Assembly: GCA_003241215.1 (NCBI GenBank)
Contig: QFOL01000264.1
Location: 1 to 5,453 of the forward strand
Direction of reading: 5' to 3'
DNA: 5,453 nucleotides
Origin: Agrobacterium fabrum
GTDB lineage: Bacteria > Pseudomonadota > Alphaproteobacteria > Rhizobiales > Rhizobiaceae
Every line of letters starts with the position of its first letter. Positions within the stretch are counted from its first letter, which is position 1. The translations under genes were made by a program, and so were the position numbers. Below, piece by piece: positions 1 through 5,453 of this stretch. Under the pieces are notes generated by a model, which was not told the DNA's origin, did no database searches, and worked only from the letters and a program-made list of their open reading frames with translations.

Positions 1-63
1 TTGCAGCTCTCCTTCCTCGGCGCCATGGGTCCGGATGAACATCTCTTCCGCCTGACCGCTCAT
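1..63 (-). CDS. 5' end of an unidentified gene, cut by the left window edge
   Basis: Only the first 21 codons are inside the window, reading MSGQAEEMFIRTHGAEEGEL and one further Gln; the frame is open to the edge. The start is supported by two things. Its ATG (63-61) overlaps the TGA of the sensor kinase (62-60) as ATGA, a classic coupling arrangement. An AAGGGAG Shine-Dalgarno sequence also lies 10 bases upstream, inside the kinase coding region. The visible residues are hydrophilic, with no signal peptide or recognisable motif, so no function can be read from the sequence. Because it is coupled to a hybrid histidine kinase, a response regulator or other signalling partner is a plausible guess, but this is inference from position only. 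Confidence 0.72.
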   Translation of the reverse strand, partial: MSGQAEEMFIRTHGAEEGELQ

Positions 64-3000
64 GCCTTGCCGTCTCCCTTGTCGTTATCCGCAAACCGTT
101 TGAGAAAATGCGCGTAACCGGCCAGATCGAAGGCCTGCACATAGGTGCCGAGCTCCTGCGTGAAGGGCAGGTTTTCCGTGTTGCGGGCAAGATCGGCGAG
201 TTTCGCCTCGATGCCGCGTATGTAGCCTATTTCACCGAGCCGCTGCAAATCCTTGATATGAATTGCGCCGGGATGGACGATCTGCGCCACGGGCGGTGGC
301 GATGGTAGGGGCGGCATATCCGCCTCGTAGATCCATTTCAGGCCGAGATGCACGGCAAGCCTGTCGCAGAGATGACGGATATCGACAGGCTTGGCGATGG
401 CGTCATTGTGGTTGTCTTCTCCAGCGCCGGCCACGGTTCCGTCACCGATATTGGCTGACAGCATGATGAGCGGGGCGGTCTGGCCGGCTTCACGCAGTTT
501 CGTCACAAGCTGCCAGCCGGTCATGCCGGGCATGGAAATATCGATGAGGAAGAGATCGGGTTTCACGCCTTCGATGAGCGTCAGGCATTCCGGCCCGCTT
601 TGCGCCGTCAGCACCACGAAATCCAGCGGCGAGAGCACCTGCCGCATCAGCTCGCGATGATCCTCATTGTCATCGACCACGACAATGGTGCGGCGCGGCC
701 CGGAATAGGAGCGTATGGTCTTTTCCGCCGCCGGCGCTGTGCTTGGCCGGTGCACGGCAGAGAGCATGAGGCGGACGCGGAAGGTGGAACCCTCATCCTT
801 TGTGCTGGAAACGGAAATTTCGCCGCCGAGCGTGTTGGTCAGGAGCCTTGTGATGGTCAGGCCGAGGCCGAGGCCCGGCATGGGGCGCACGCTGTCTGCC
901 TCGCCGCGCTGGAAGGGTTCGTAGATGCGGGCGAGGTCCTTTTGTGCGATGCCGCGGCCGGTATCGGAAACGGTGAAACTCGCCACCTGGCTGCGATAAC
1001 CGACATCGAAGGTGACGGCGCCCTCATCGGTGAATTTGATGGCGTTGGAGATGAGGTTGACGAGAATCTGGCGCAGCCGTTTTTCATCAGTGCGGACATA
1101 TTGCGGCAAAGCGGGGGAGCGGTCGTGGCGGAATTCCAGCCCCTTGGCCTGCGCCTGCGGGCGGAACATATCGACGATCTGGTCGAGGAAATCCTGAATA
1201 TTGATCTCGTTGGAATAGACCTGCAGGCGGCCCGCCTCGATCTTGGAAATATCGAGAAGCCCGTCGATCAGGCCCGACAGGTGATCGGCCGAGCGGCGGA
1301 TGACCTTGATGGCCGATTGCCGGGGCGGGGGAATGGTATCGTCGCGCTCGAGGATCTGGGCGTAACCCAGGACGGCGTTGAGCGGCGTGCGCAATTCATG
1401 GCTTAGGCCCACCACATAACGGCTCTTGGCGCGGTTGGCGGCCTCAGCGGTTTCCTTGGCGTCCTGAAGCGCGGCGTCGGTCTTCTTGTGGGCGGCGATT
1501 TCCTTCAGCAGCAGCGTGTTCTGGCGGGAAGATTCCTCTTCCGCCACAACCCGGCTGTCATGGGCAAGCACGAGGAACCAGCAGACGATGCCGGCAATGA
1601 CGGCGAAGACGAAGAACACGATGAGGATGGTGCGGTTCACCACATCGGCCGTTTCCGGCGAGGCGGTGCCGACCTGATGGGCGATCATCGCTAATATGCC
1701 ACCGATGGCGGTGACGGCAATCGCCGCCGCCATGCCGTAGCGTCCGAGCCGGGTGGCAAGCTTCGCCACCAGCTGATCCGGCAGGAAGGATTTCGCGACG
1801 GTGGCGACCTGATAATTGAGCTTCGCCTTCGGCTTGCACATGTCATGGCAGCGGCTGTCCAGCGAGCAGCAGAGCGAACAGATCGGCGCGGCATAGGCCG
1901 GACACCACGCCATGTCCTCCGGCTCGAAAGGGTGTTCGCAGATGGAACAGGTGATGCTGCTTTCTTCCCGCCATTTCTGGCGCGGCTTGCGGGCGAGATA
2001 AAATTTGCCCTTCGTGCCCCATGCAATCAGCGGCGAGGCGATGAAGGCGACGATCAGCGTCAGATAGGGCGCGAGCGATGCGGCGAGCGGTCCGAAGGCG
2101 CCGAAATGCGCCATCAGCGCGATGGTCGCCGAAAGTGCCATGGAGCCGACGCCGACGGGATTGATATCGTAAAGATGGGCGCGCTTGAATTCGATGCCGG
2201 GCGGGGCAAGGCCGAGCGGCTTGTTGATGAAGAGATCGGCGGAAATGGTGCAGAGCCACGCCATGGCGATGATGGAGAAGATGCCGAGCGTTTCTTCCAG
2301 CAGCCGGTAAATGCCGAGTTCCATCAGAAGCAGCGCGATCGCCACGTTGAAGACCAGCCAGACGACGCGGCCGGGGTGGCTGTGGGTGAGGCGGGAGAAG
2401 AAGTTCGACCATGCGAGCGAACCCGCATAGGCATTCATGACGTTGATCTTCAGCTGCGAGACGACCACGAAGGCGACCATCAGCAGCATGGCGGCTGTCT
2501 CGTTGGGGATCATGTAACCGAAGGCGGTGAGATACATCTGCGCCGGATCGGCGGCGCGATCCACCGAGACGCCGGAGCTGAAGGTGAGCACCACGAGGAA
2601 GGAGCCAGCGAGCAGCTTCGGCACGCCGACGACGACCCAGCCCGAGCCCGCCAGGAAAACCGCAATGCGGTGGCGCAGGCGGCTTTGCCCCTCGGCCGGC
2701 AGGAAGCGCAGGAAGTCCACCTGTTCGCCGATCTGCGACATCAGCGCCAGAATGACGGCGGAGGCCGCGCCGAATTCCACGAGATTGAAATCCGCGACCG
2801 TGCCTGATGGCCCCGAGGCGTGGTGAATACCGGCAAAGGCCCGCCACAGATCGTATTTTTCCCAGTCCAACAAAGCGATGAACACGAAGGGCAGGACGTT
2901 GAGGATGATCCAGAAGGGCTGGGTGATGATCTGGAAACGGCTGATGAGCCGCACGCCATGGGTGACGAGCGGAATGACCATCACGGCCGAGATGATGTAG

Positions 3001-3455
3001 CCGATCCACAGGGGTATGCCGAGCGCCAGTTCCAGCGCGCCGGACATGATCGACGCTTCGATGGCGAAGAGCATGAAGGTGAAGGCGGCATAGATCAGCG
3101 AGGTGATGGTGGAGCCGATATAACCGAAGCTCGCGCCGCGCGTCAGAAGATCGATATCGACACCGTGGCGGATGGCGTAACGGCTGATCGGCAGGCCGAC
3201 GGCCAGCATGGCGATGGCGGCGACGAGGATGGCGTAAAAGGCGTTGGTGGTGCCGTAGGAGAGCGTGATCGCCCCCCCGATGGCTTCCAGCGCCAGAAAG
3301 GAAATCGCGCCGATGGCGGTGTGGGAAATGCGGTTGGAGGAAAATTGCCGGGCGCTTTTGGCGGTGAAGCGCAGCGCATAATCTTCCAGCGTCTGGTTGG
3401 CGACCCAGCGGTTATATTCGCGCCTGACAGGGATGATGCGTTGCCGTGCGGCCAT
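60..3455 (-). CDS. NCS1 permease-like hybrid sensor histidine kinase with C-terminal receiver domain
   Basis: A 1131-aa membrane sensor kinase (numbering from the ATG at 3455). Residues ~20-480 form a 12-helix module like NCS1 purine/cytosine permeases, with an EDYALR motif near the N-terminus, RGASFGYIGS before helix 3 and TQPFW before helix 5. Residues 503-540 hold eight cysteines. Two more helices follow (~574-594 and ~609-631), then a charged coiled coil to ~678. HisKA has SHELRTPLN with the phospho-acceptor His686. HATPase has the N box around Asn804, DTGRGIA at 831-837 and GLGLGL at 861-866. The receiver (~922-1038) has Asp928/929, phospho-acceptor Asp972 in DISMPG, and Lys1022 in AKPVD. 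A proline-rich linker and a ~70-residue helical tail end the protein; there is no PAS or clear HPt domain. An ATG 57 bases further upstream would overlap the dehydrogenase and add an Arg/Cys-rich stretch unlike the family, so the 3455 start is preferred. The architecture parallels SLC5-type kinases such as CbrA, but with a different transporter family. The ligand is unknown; a nucleobase, hydantoin or similar heterocycle is a family-based guess. Confidence 0.93.
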   Translation of the reverse strand: MAARQRIIPVRREYNRWVANQTLEDYALRFTAKSARQFSSNRISHTAIGAISFLALEAIGGAITLSYGTTNAFYAILVAAIAMLAVGLPISRYAIRHGVDIDLLTRGASFGYIGSTITSLIYAAFTFMLFAIEASIMSGALELALGIPLWIGYIISAVMVIPLVTHGVRLISRFQIITQPFWIILNVLPFVFIALLDWEKYDLWRAFAGIHHASGPSGTVADFNLVEFGAASAVILALMSQIGEQVDFLRFLPAEGQSRLRHRIAVFLAGSGWVVVGVPKLLAGSFLVVLTFSSGVSVDRAADPAQMYLTAFGYMIPNETAAMLLMVAFVVVSQLKINVMNAYAGSLAWSNFFSRLTHSHPGRVVWLVFNVAIALLLMELGIYRLLEETLGIFSIIAMAWLCTISADLFINKPLGLAPPGIEFKRAHLYDINPVGVGSMALSATIALMAHFGAFGPLAASLAPYLTLIVAFIASPLIAWGTKGKFYLARKPRQKWREESSITCSICEHPFEPEDMAWCPAYAAPICSLCCSLDSRCHDMCKPKAKLNYQVATVAKSFLPDQLVAKLATRLGRYGMAAAIAVTAIGGILAMIAHQVGTASPETADVVNRTILIVFFVFAVIAGIVCWFLVLAHDSRVVAEEESSRQNTLLLKEIAAHKKTDAALQDAKETAEAANRAKSRYVVGLSHELRTPLNAVLGYAQILERDDTIPPPRQSAIKVIRRSADHLSGLIDGLLDISKIEAGRLQVYSNEINIQDFLDQIVDMFRPQAQAKGLEFRHDRSPALPQYVRTDEKRLRQILVNLISNAIKFTDEGAVTFDVGYRSQVASFTVSDTGRGIAQKDLARIYEPFQRGEADSVRPMPGLGLGLTITRLLTNTLGGEISVSSTKDEGSTFRVRLMLSAVHRPSTAPAAEKTIRSYSGPRRTIVVVDDNEDHRELMRQVLSPLDFVVLTAQSGPECLTLIEGVKPDLFLIDISMPGMTGWQLVTKLREAGQTAPLIMLSANIGDGTVAGAGEDNHNDAIAKPVDIRHLCDRLAVHLGLKWIYEADMPPLPSPPPVAQIVHPGAIHIKDLQRLGEIGYIRGIEAKLADLARNTENLPFTQELGTYVQAFDLAGYAHFLKRFADNDKGDGKA
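74..80 (-). promoter_or_regulatory. Ribosome binding site of the left-edge gene
   Basis: The minus strand reads AAGGGAG here, 10 bases before the ATG at 63-61. It lies within the last codons of the kinase gene, so ribosomes finishing the kinase pass directly over it. This supports the ATGA-overlapping start of the truncated gene and suggests translational coupling. Confidence 0.6.
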
Positions 3456-3467
3456 GCCTATCGAGCG

Positions 3468-3474
3468 CCTTTCC
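3468..3474 (-). promoter_or_regulatory. Weak candidate ribosome binding site of the sensor kinase
   Basis: The minus strand reads GGAAAGG, 12 bases before the ATG at 3455-3453, in the 31-bp gap after the dehydrogenase stop. The spacing is longer than ideal. It is nevertheless the best purine-rich match near this start, and it favours this ATG over the one at 3512, which lies inside the dehydrogenase gene. The weak site may mean that kinase translation depends partly on read-through from the upstream gene. Confidence 0.4.
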
Positions 3475-3486
3475 GCAACGGGTCTC

Positions 3487-4257
3487 TCACAGCCGCACCG
3501 ACATGCCGCCATCCACCGTCAGCACATGCCCGTTGACGAAGGAGGCCGCGTCGCTGGCCAGAAACAGGGCAGCGCCGGCGATTTCATCCGGCCGGCCCCA
3601 GCGCTCCAGCGGCACCCGCAGCCTGGCGAAGGCCACCATCTCAGGATTTTCGGCAAGGGCGGCATTGGTTTCGGTGGCGAACATGCCGGGTGCGATGGCG
3701 TTGCTGGTGATGCCGCGTGCGCCATATTCCACGGCGATCGCCCGCATCAGCCCGGTCAGCCCCTGTTTGGCGACGGGATAGATCGCATCCCCCGGCCGGA
3801 CGATATGGCCGAGAATGGAGGTGATGGTGATGATGCGGCCGTAACCATTGGCGTTCATGGCCTCCGCCGCATCGCGCGACAGCGAGATGGAGGAGGTGAG
3901 ATCGGTGCGGATCAGTTCCAGCACGTCGTCGTCACTGAATTCGGCAAGCGGGCGGCGGTCGCGCGCGCCGACATTGTTGACGAGGATATCGAGATGGCCG
4001 AACTCGTCCATGATACGGCGCACAAGGGCGCTGCCGGCTGCGGTATCGGCAATATCGAAGGCGGCGTAATCGGCCTTGCCGCCGGCCTTGCGCAGTATAT
4101 CCGCCGCCTGTTCCAGCGTTTCGGCATTGCGGCCGGTCAGCCACACATGGGCGCCCGCTTCGGCAAAGGCGCTGGCAATTTCAAAACCGAGGCCGCGGCC
4201 GCTGCCGGTGATGATGGCCGTGCGGTTTTCGAGAGAGAATTTGTCGAGAATGCCCAT
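3487..4257 (-). CDS. Short-chain dehydrogenase/reductase, gluconate 5-dehydrogenase/FabG-like
   Basis: A 256-aa classical SDR, the usual length for the family, predicted to be cytoplasmic and NAD(P)-dependent. The Rossmann cofactor loop TGSGRGLG is at residues 17-24 and NNVGA (usually NNAG) at 94-98. The active site has Ser147, Tyr160 and Lys164 (YPVAK), and the C-terminus carries the typical VDGGM. Arg43 after strand 2 (TGRN) hints at NADP preference. The position that normally carries the fourth catalytic residue, Asn, is Asp119. Its spacing to Ser (28), and from Ser to Tyr (13), matches E. coli FabG exactly, so the alignment is firm. The N-terminus (MGILDKFSLENRTAIITG) resembles gluconate 5-dehydrogenases more than fatty-acid FabG, but the substrate cannot be assigned; a sugar acid or polyol is plausible. 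The start has a good Shine-Dalgarno sequence. The gene is probably the first of an operon with the sensor kinase, which begins 31 bp after its stop. Confidence 0.93.
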   Translation of the reverse strand: MGILDKFSLENRTAIITGSGRGLGFEIASAFAEAGAHVWLTGRNAETLEQAADILRKAGGKADYAAFDIADTAAGSALVRRIMDEFGHLDILVNNVGARDRRPLAEFSDDDVLELIRTDLTSSISLSRDAAEAMNANGYGRIITITSILGHIVRPGDAIYPVAKQGLTGLMRAIAVEYGARGITSNAIAPGMFATETNAALAENPEMVAFARLRVPLERWGRPDEIAGAALFLASDAASFVNGHVLTVDGGMSVRL

Positions 4258-4263
4258 CGCTCA

Positions 4264-4270
4264 CCTTCTT
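4264..4270 (-). promoter_or_regulatory. Ribosome binding site of the SDR gene
   Basis: The minus strand reads AAGAAGG, followed by six bases and then the ATG at 4257-4255. Spacing and sequence are close to ideal and fix the dehydrogenase start. No other ATG fits the conserved N-terminus, because the same frame is closed by a TGA at 4263-4261 just upstream. Confidence 0.75.
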
Positions 4271-4311
4271 GCTTGACGTGCTGCAACTTCTTCGAGTTTG
4301 CGCATAAGAAG

Positions 4312-4340
4312 AATATGTCGCGCGGAGCAGGGGGCGAAAG
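4312..4340 (-). promoter_or_regulatory. Tentative promoter of the SDR-kinase operon
   Basis: The terminator after glnII implies that the dehydrogenase operon has its own promoter between 4258 and 4373. The best pair I can see on the minus strand is CTTTCG (4340-4335) and CATATT (4317-4312), separated by 17 bases. The -10 matches the TATAAT consensus at four of six positions; the -35 match is poor. It would give a leader of roughly 45-50 bases before the ATG. An alternative sigma factor or activator-dependent promoter is equally possible. Confidence 0.2.
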
Positions 4341-4343
4341 GCC

Positions 4344-4361
4344 GCCCGTCCGGCCCGTCCG
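4344..4361. repeat. Perfect 9-bp tandem repeat (GCCCGTCCG twice)
   Basis: Two exact, adjacent copies of GCCCGTCCG occupy 4344-4352 and 4353-4361, in the intergenic region upstream of the dehydrogenase and just upstream of the tentative -35 element. A direct repeat in this place could be a binding site for an activator. In DNA this GC-rich it may equally be a chance or slippage product. A five-base hairpin (GGGCG at 4332-4336 with CGCCC at 4343-4347) adjoins it. Confidence 0.55.
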
Positions 4362-4373
4362 TTCGGTGGACAC

Positions 4374-4412
4374 AAAAATGGCGTCGCCCGGTTCGGGGCG
4401 ACGCCATTTTTT
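4374..4412 (-). terminator. Rho-independent terminator of glnII, probably bidirectional
   Basis: A perfect inverted repeat has 16-bp arms (4374-4389 and 4396-4411) around a six-base loop. The inner stem is GC-rich (ATGGCGTCGCCC) and the outer five pairs are A-T. Read on the minus strand, the hairpin begins six bases past the glnII TGA and ends in a run of five T, the standard intrinsic form. A run of six T also follows the stem on the plus strand, so it could stop transcription from either direction. It separates glnII from the dehydrogenase-kinase operon. Confidence 0.9.
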
Positions 4413-4417
4413 GCTTA

Positions 4418-5452
4418 TCAGGCAGCAGCCGACTTTGCGAGCGGTACTTCCGCGATCGTCTTCAGAACGACGGAAGCGATCTGGTAGGGGCAGCCCTGCG
4501 AGTTCGGACGACGGTCTTCGAGGTAACCGCGATAGCCGTTGTTGACGAAGGAATGCGGAACGCGGATCGAGGCGCCACGATCTGCCACGCCATAGGAGAA
4601 CTTGTTCCACGGAGCGGTTTCGTGCTTGCCGGTCAGGCGCAGGTGGTTATCAGGACCGTAAACGTCGATGTGCTCTTTCCAGTTCTTGGCGAAAGCGGCC
4701 ATCAGGGCTTCGAAATAGTCCTTGCCGCCAACTTCACGCATGAACTTGGTGGAGAAGTTGCAATGCATGCCCGAACCGTTCCAGTCGGTATCGCCGAGCG
4801 GCTTGCAGTGGAATTCGACGTCGATGCCGTACTGTTCGCAAAGACGTACCAGCAGGTAACGGGCGATCCAGATCTGGTCGGCGGCGCGCTTGGAACCCTT
4901 GCCGAATACCTGGAATTCCCACTGGCCCTTGGCCACTTCGGCGTTGATGCCTTCGTGGTTGATGCCGGCTTCGAGGCAGAGGTCGAGATGGGCTTCAACG
5001 ATTTCGCGGGCGACCGAACCGACATTCTTGTAGCCGACGCCGGTGTAATAAGGACCCTGCGGAGCCGGGTAACCCTGTTCCGGGAAGCCGAGCGGACGGC
5101 CGTCCTGGTAGAAGAAATATTCCTGTTCGAAGCCGAACCATGCGTCCTCGTCGTCGAGGATGGTTGCGCGGCTGTTCGACGAATGCGGGGTGATGCCATC
5201 GGGCATCATGACTTCGCACATCACGAGTGCACCGTTGGTGCGGGCCGGGTCGGGATAGATCGCGACTGGCTTCAGCACGCAATCCGACGAATGGCCTTCG
5301 GCCTGCTGCGTGGAGGAGCCGTCAAAGCCCCAAAGCGGCAGCTGCTCGAGTGTGGGGAATTCATCGAATTCCTTGATCTGGGTCTTGCCGCGCAGGTTGG
5401 GGACCGGCTTGTATCCGTCCAGCCAGATGTACTCGAGTTTGAACTTAGTCAT
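4418..5452 (-). CDS. glnII: Glutamine synthetase type II (GSII, eukaryote-like)
   Basis: Catalyses ATP-dependent amidation of glutamate with ammonium to glutamine; cytoplasmic and, in the family, a decamer. The protein is 344 aa, the length of the short eukaryote-like GSII form rather than the ~470 aa of GSI. Family landmarks are WGFDGSSTQQAEGHSSD (41-57), FGFEQEYF with metal-site Glu109 and Glu111 (106-113), NAEVAKGQWEFQVFG (170-184), NGSGMHCNFST with His230 (225-235), ASIRVPH (294-300) and YLEDRRPNSQGCPYQ (310-324). The N-terminus MTKFKLEYIWLDGYKPVPNL matches rhizobial GlnII from its first residues, so the ATG at 5452 is very likely the true start. The promoter and ribosome binding site lie outside the window. 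GSII lacks the adenylylation control of GSI; in rhizobia glnII is usually controlled transcriptionally by NtrC under nitrogen limitation. That is family knowledge and cannot be checked here. The gene is intact and ends just before a strong terminator. Confidence 0.97.
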   Translation of the reverse strand: MTKFKLEYIWLDGYKPVPNLRGKTQIKEFDEFPTLEQLPLWGFDGSSTQQAEGHSSDCVLKPVAIYPDPARTNGALVMCEVMMPDGITPHSSNSRATILDDEDAWFGFEQEYFFYQDGRPLGFPEQGYPAPQGPYYTGVGYKNVGSVAREIVEAHLDLCLEAGINHEGINAEVAKGQWEFQVFGKGSKRAADQIWIARYLLVRLCEQYGIDVEFHCKPLGDTDWNGSGMHCNFSTKFMREVGGKDYFEALMAAFAKNWKEHIDVYGPDNHLRLTGKHETAPWNKFSYGVADRGASIRVPHSFVNNGYRGYLEDRRPNSQGCPYQIASVVLKTIAEVPLAKSAAA

Positions 5453-5453
5453 T

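Noticed and set aside
600..1406. Open plus-strand frame of 268 codons opposite the HisKA/HATPase region
   Set aside because: Antisense shadow. The minus strand carries the conserved H, N and G boxes of a histidine kinase, and the plus-strand product has no recognisable features.
1845..2807. Open plus-strand frame of 320 codons opposite the transporter and Cys region
   Set aside because: Its product is a low-complexity run rich in Arg, Gly, Asp, Glu and His with no motifs. This is typical of the antisense of GC-rich coding DNA; the minus strand encodes a clear protein.
1843..3009. Alternative minus-strand frame of 388 codons within the transporter region
   Set aside because: An out-of-frame shadow with Arg/His/Pro-rich composition; the permease frame has proper membrane helices and family motifs.
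3456..3512. A longer N-terminus for the sensor kinase, starting at the ATG at 3512
   Set aside because: It would overlap the dehydrogenase end by 26 bases and add an Arg/Cys-rich stretch (MAACRCGCERPVAERR) unlike NCS1 N-termini. The ATG at 3455 sits just after the dehydrogenase stop and begins a family-like sequence.
3487..4257. Assigning the SDR as fabG (3-oxoacyl-ACP reductase)
   Set aside because: The catalytic core is similar, but there is no fatty-acid synthesis context, the N-terminus is closer to gluconate 5-dehydrogenases, and the tetrad Asn is Asp. A specific gene symbol is not justified.
4258..4373. Riboswitch or small RNA in the intergenic region
   Set aside because: Only about 115 bases are available, with one five-base hairpin and no conserved riboswitch core that I can recognise.
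3397..4545. Open plus-strand frame of 382 codons spanning the SDR gene, intergenic region and glnII end
   Set aside because: It runs antisense to two well-recognised genes and through a strong terminator, and its translation resembles no protein family.

Overview
The window is GC-rich DNA from an alphaproteobacterium, most likely a Rhizobiaceae member (Agrobacterium/Rhizobium type). The main pointer is a complete eukaryote-like type II glutamine synthetase (glnII), which in bacteria is typical of rhizobia and relatives. The codon use and the NCS1-type sensor kinase fit that group. Species is not determined. Every supported gene lies on the minus strand, so the biological order runs from the right edge to the left edge.

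Layout in transcription order. (1) glnII at 5452-4418, complete, with its start codon one base inside the window edge. (2) A strong hairpin terminator six bases past its stop, with near-perfect symmetry. (3) About 115 bp of intergenic DNA (4258-4373) with a weak candidate promoter, a 9-bp tandem repeat and a Shine-Dalgarno sequence. (4) A short-chain dehydrogenase of the gluconate 5-dehydrogenase/FabG type (4257-3487). (5) After a 31-bp gap, a very large membrane hybrid sensor histidine kinase (3455-60, 1131 aa). Its N-terminal half is a 12-helix NCS1 (purine/cytosine permease-like) transporter. This is followed by an eight-cysteine cluster, two more membrane helices, a coiled coil, HisKA, HATPase, a receiver domain and a helical tail. 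(6) A gene cut by the left edge (63-1), whose ATG overlaps the kinase stop as ATGA.

Genes 4 to 6 look like one operon (31-bp gap, then a 4-bp overlap). The terminator separates them from glnII. A reasonable inference is that the kinase is a transporter-like sensor ('transceptor') for a small nitrogenous or heterocyclic solute and passes signal to its own receiver domain and perhaps to the truncated downstream protein. The dehydrogenase's substrate and its link to the signal are unknown. The most notable items are the transporter-kinase fusion, the eight-cysteine module inside it, and the Asn-to-Asp change in the dehydrogenase's catalytic tetrad. I see no mobile element, CRISPR array, tRNA or rRNA.
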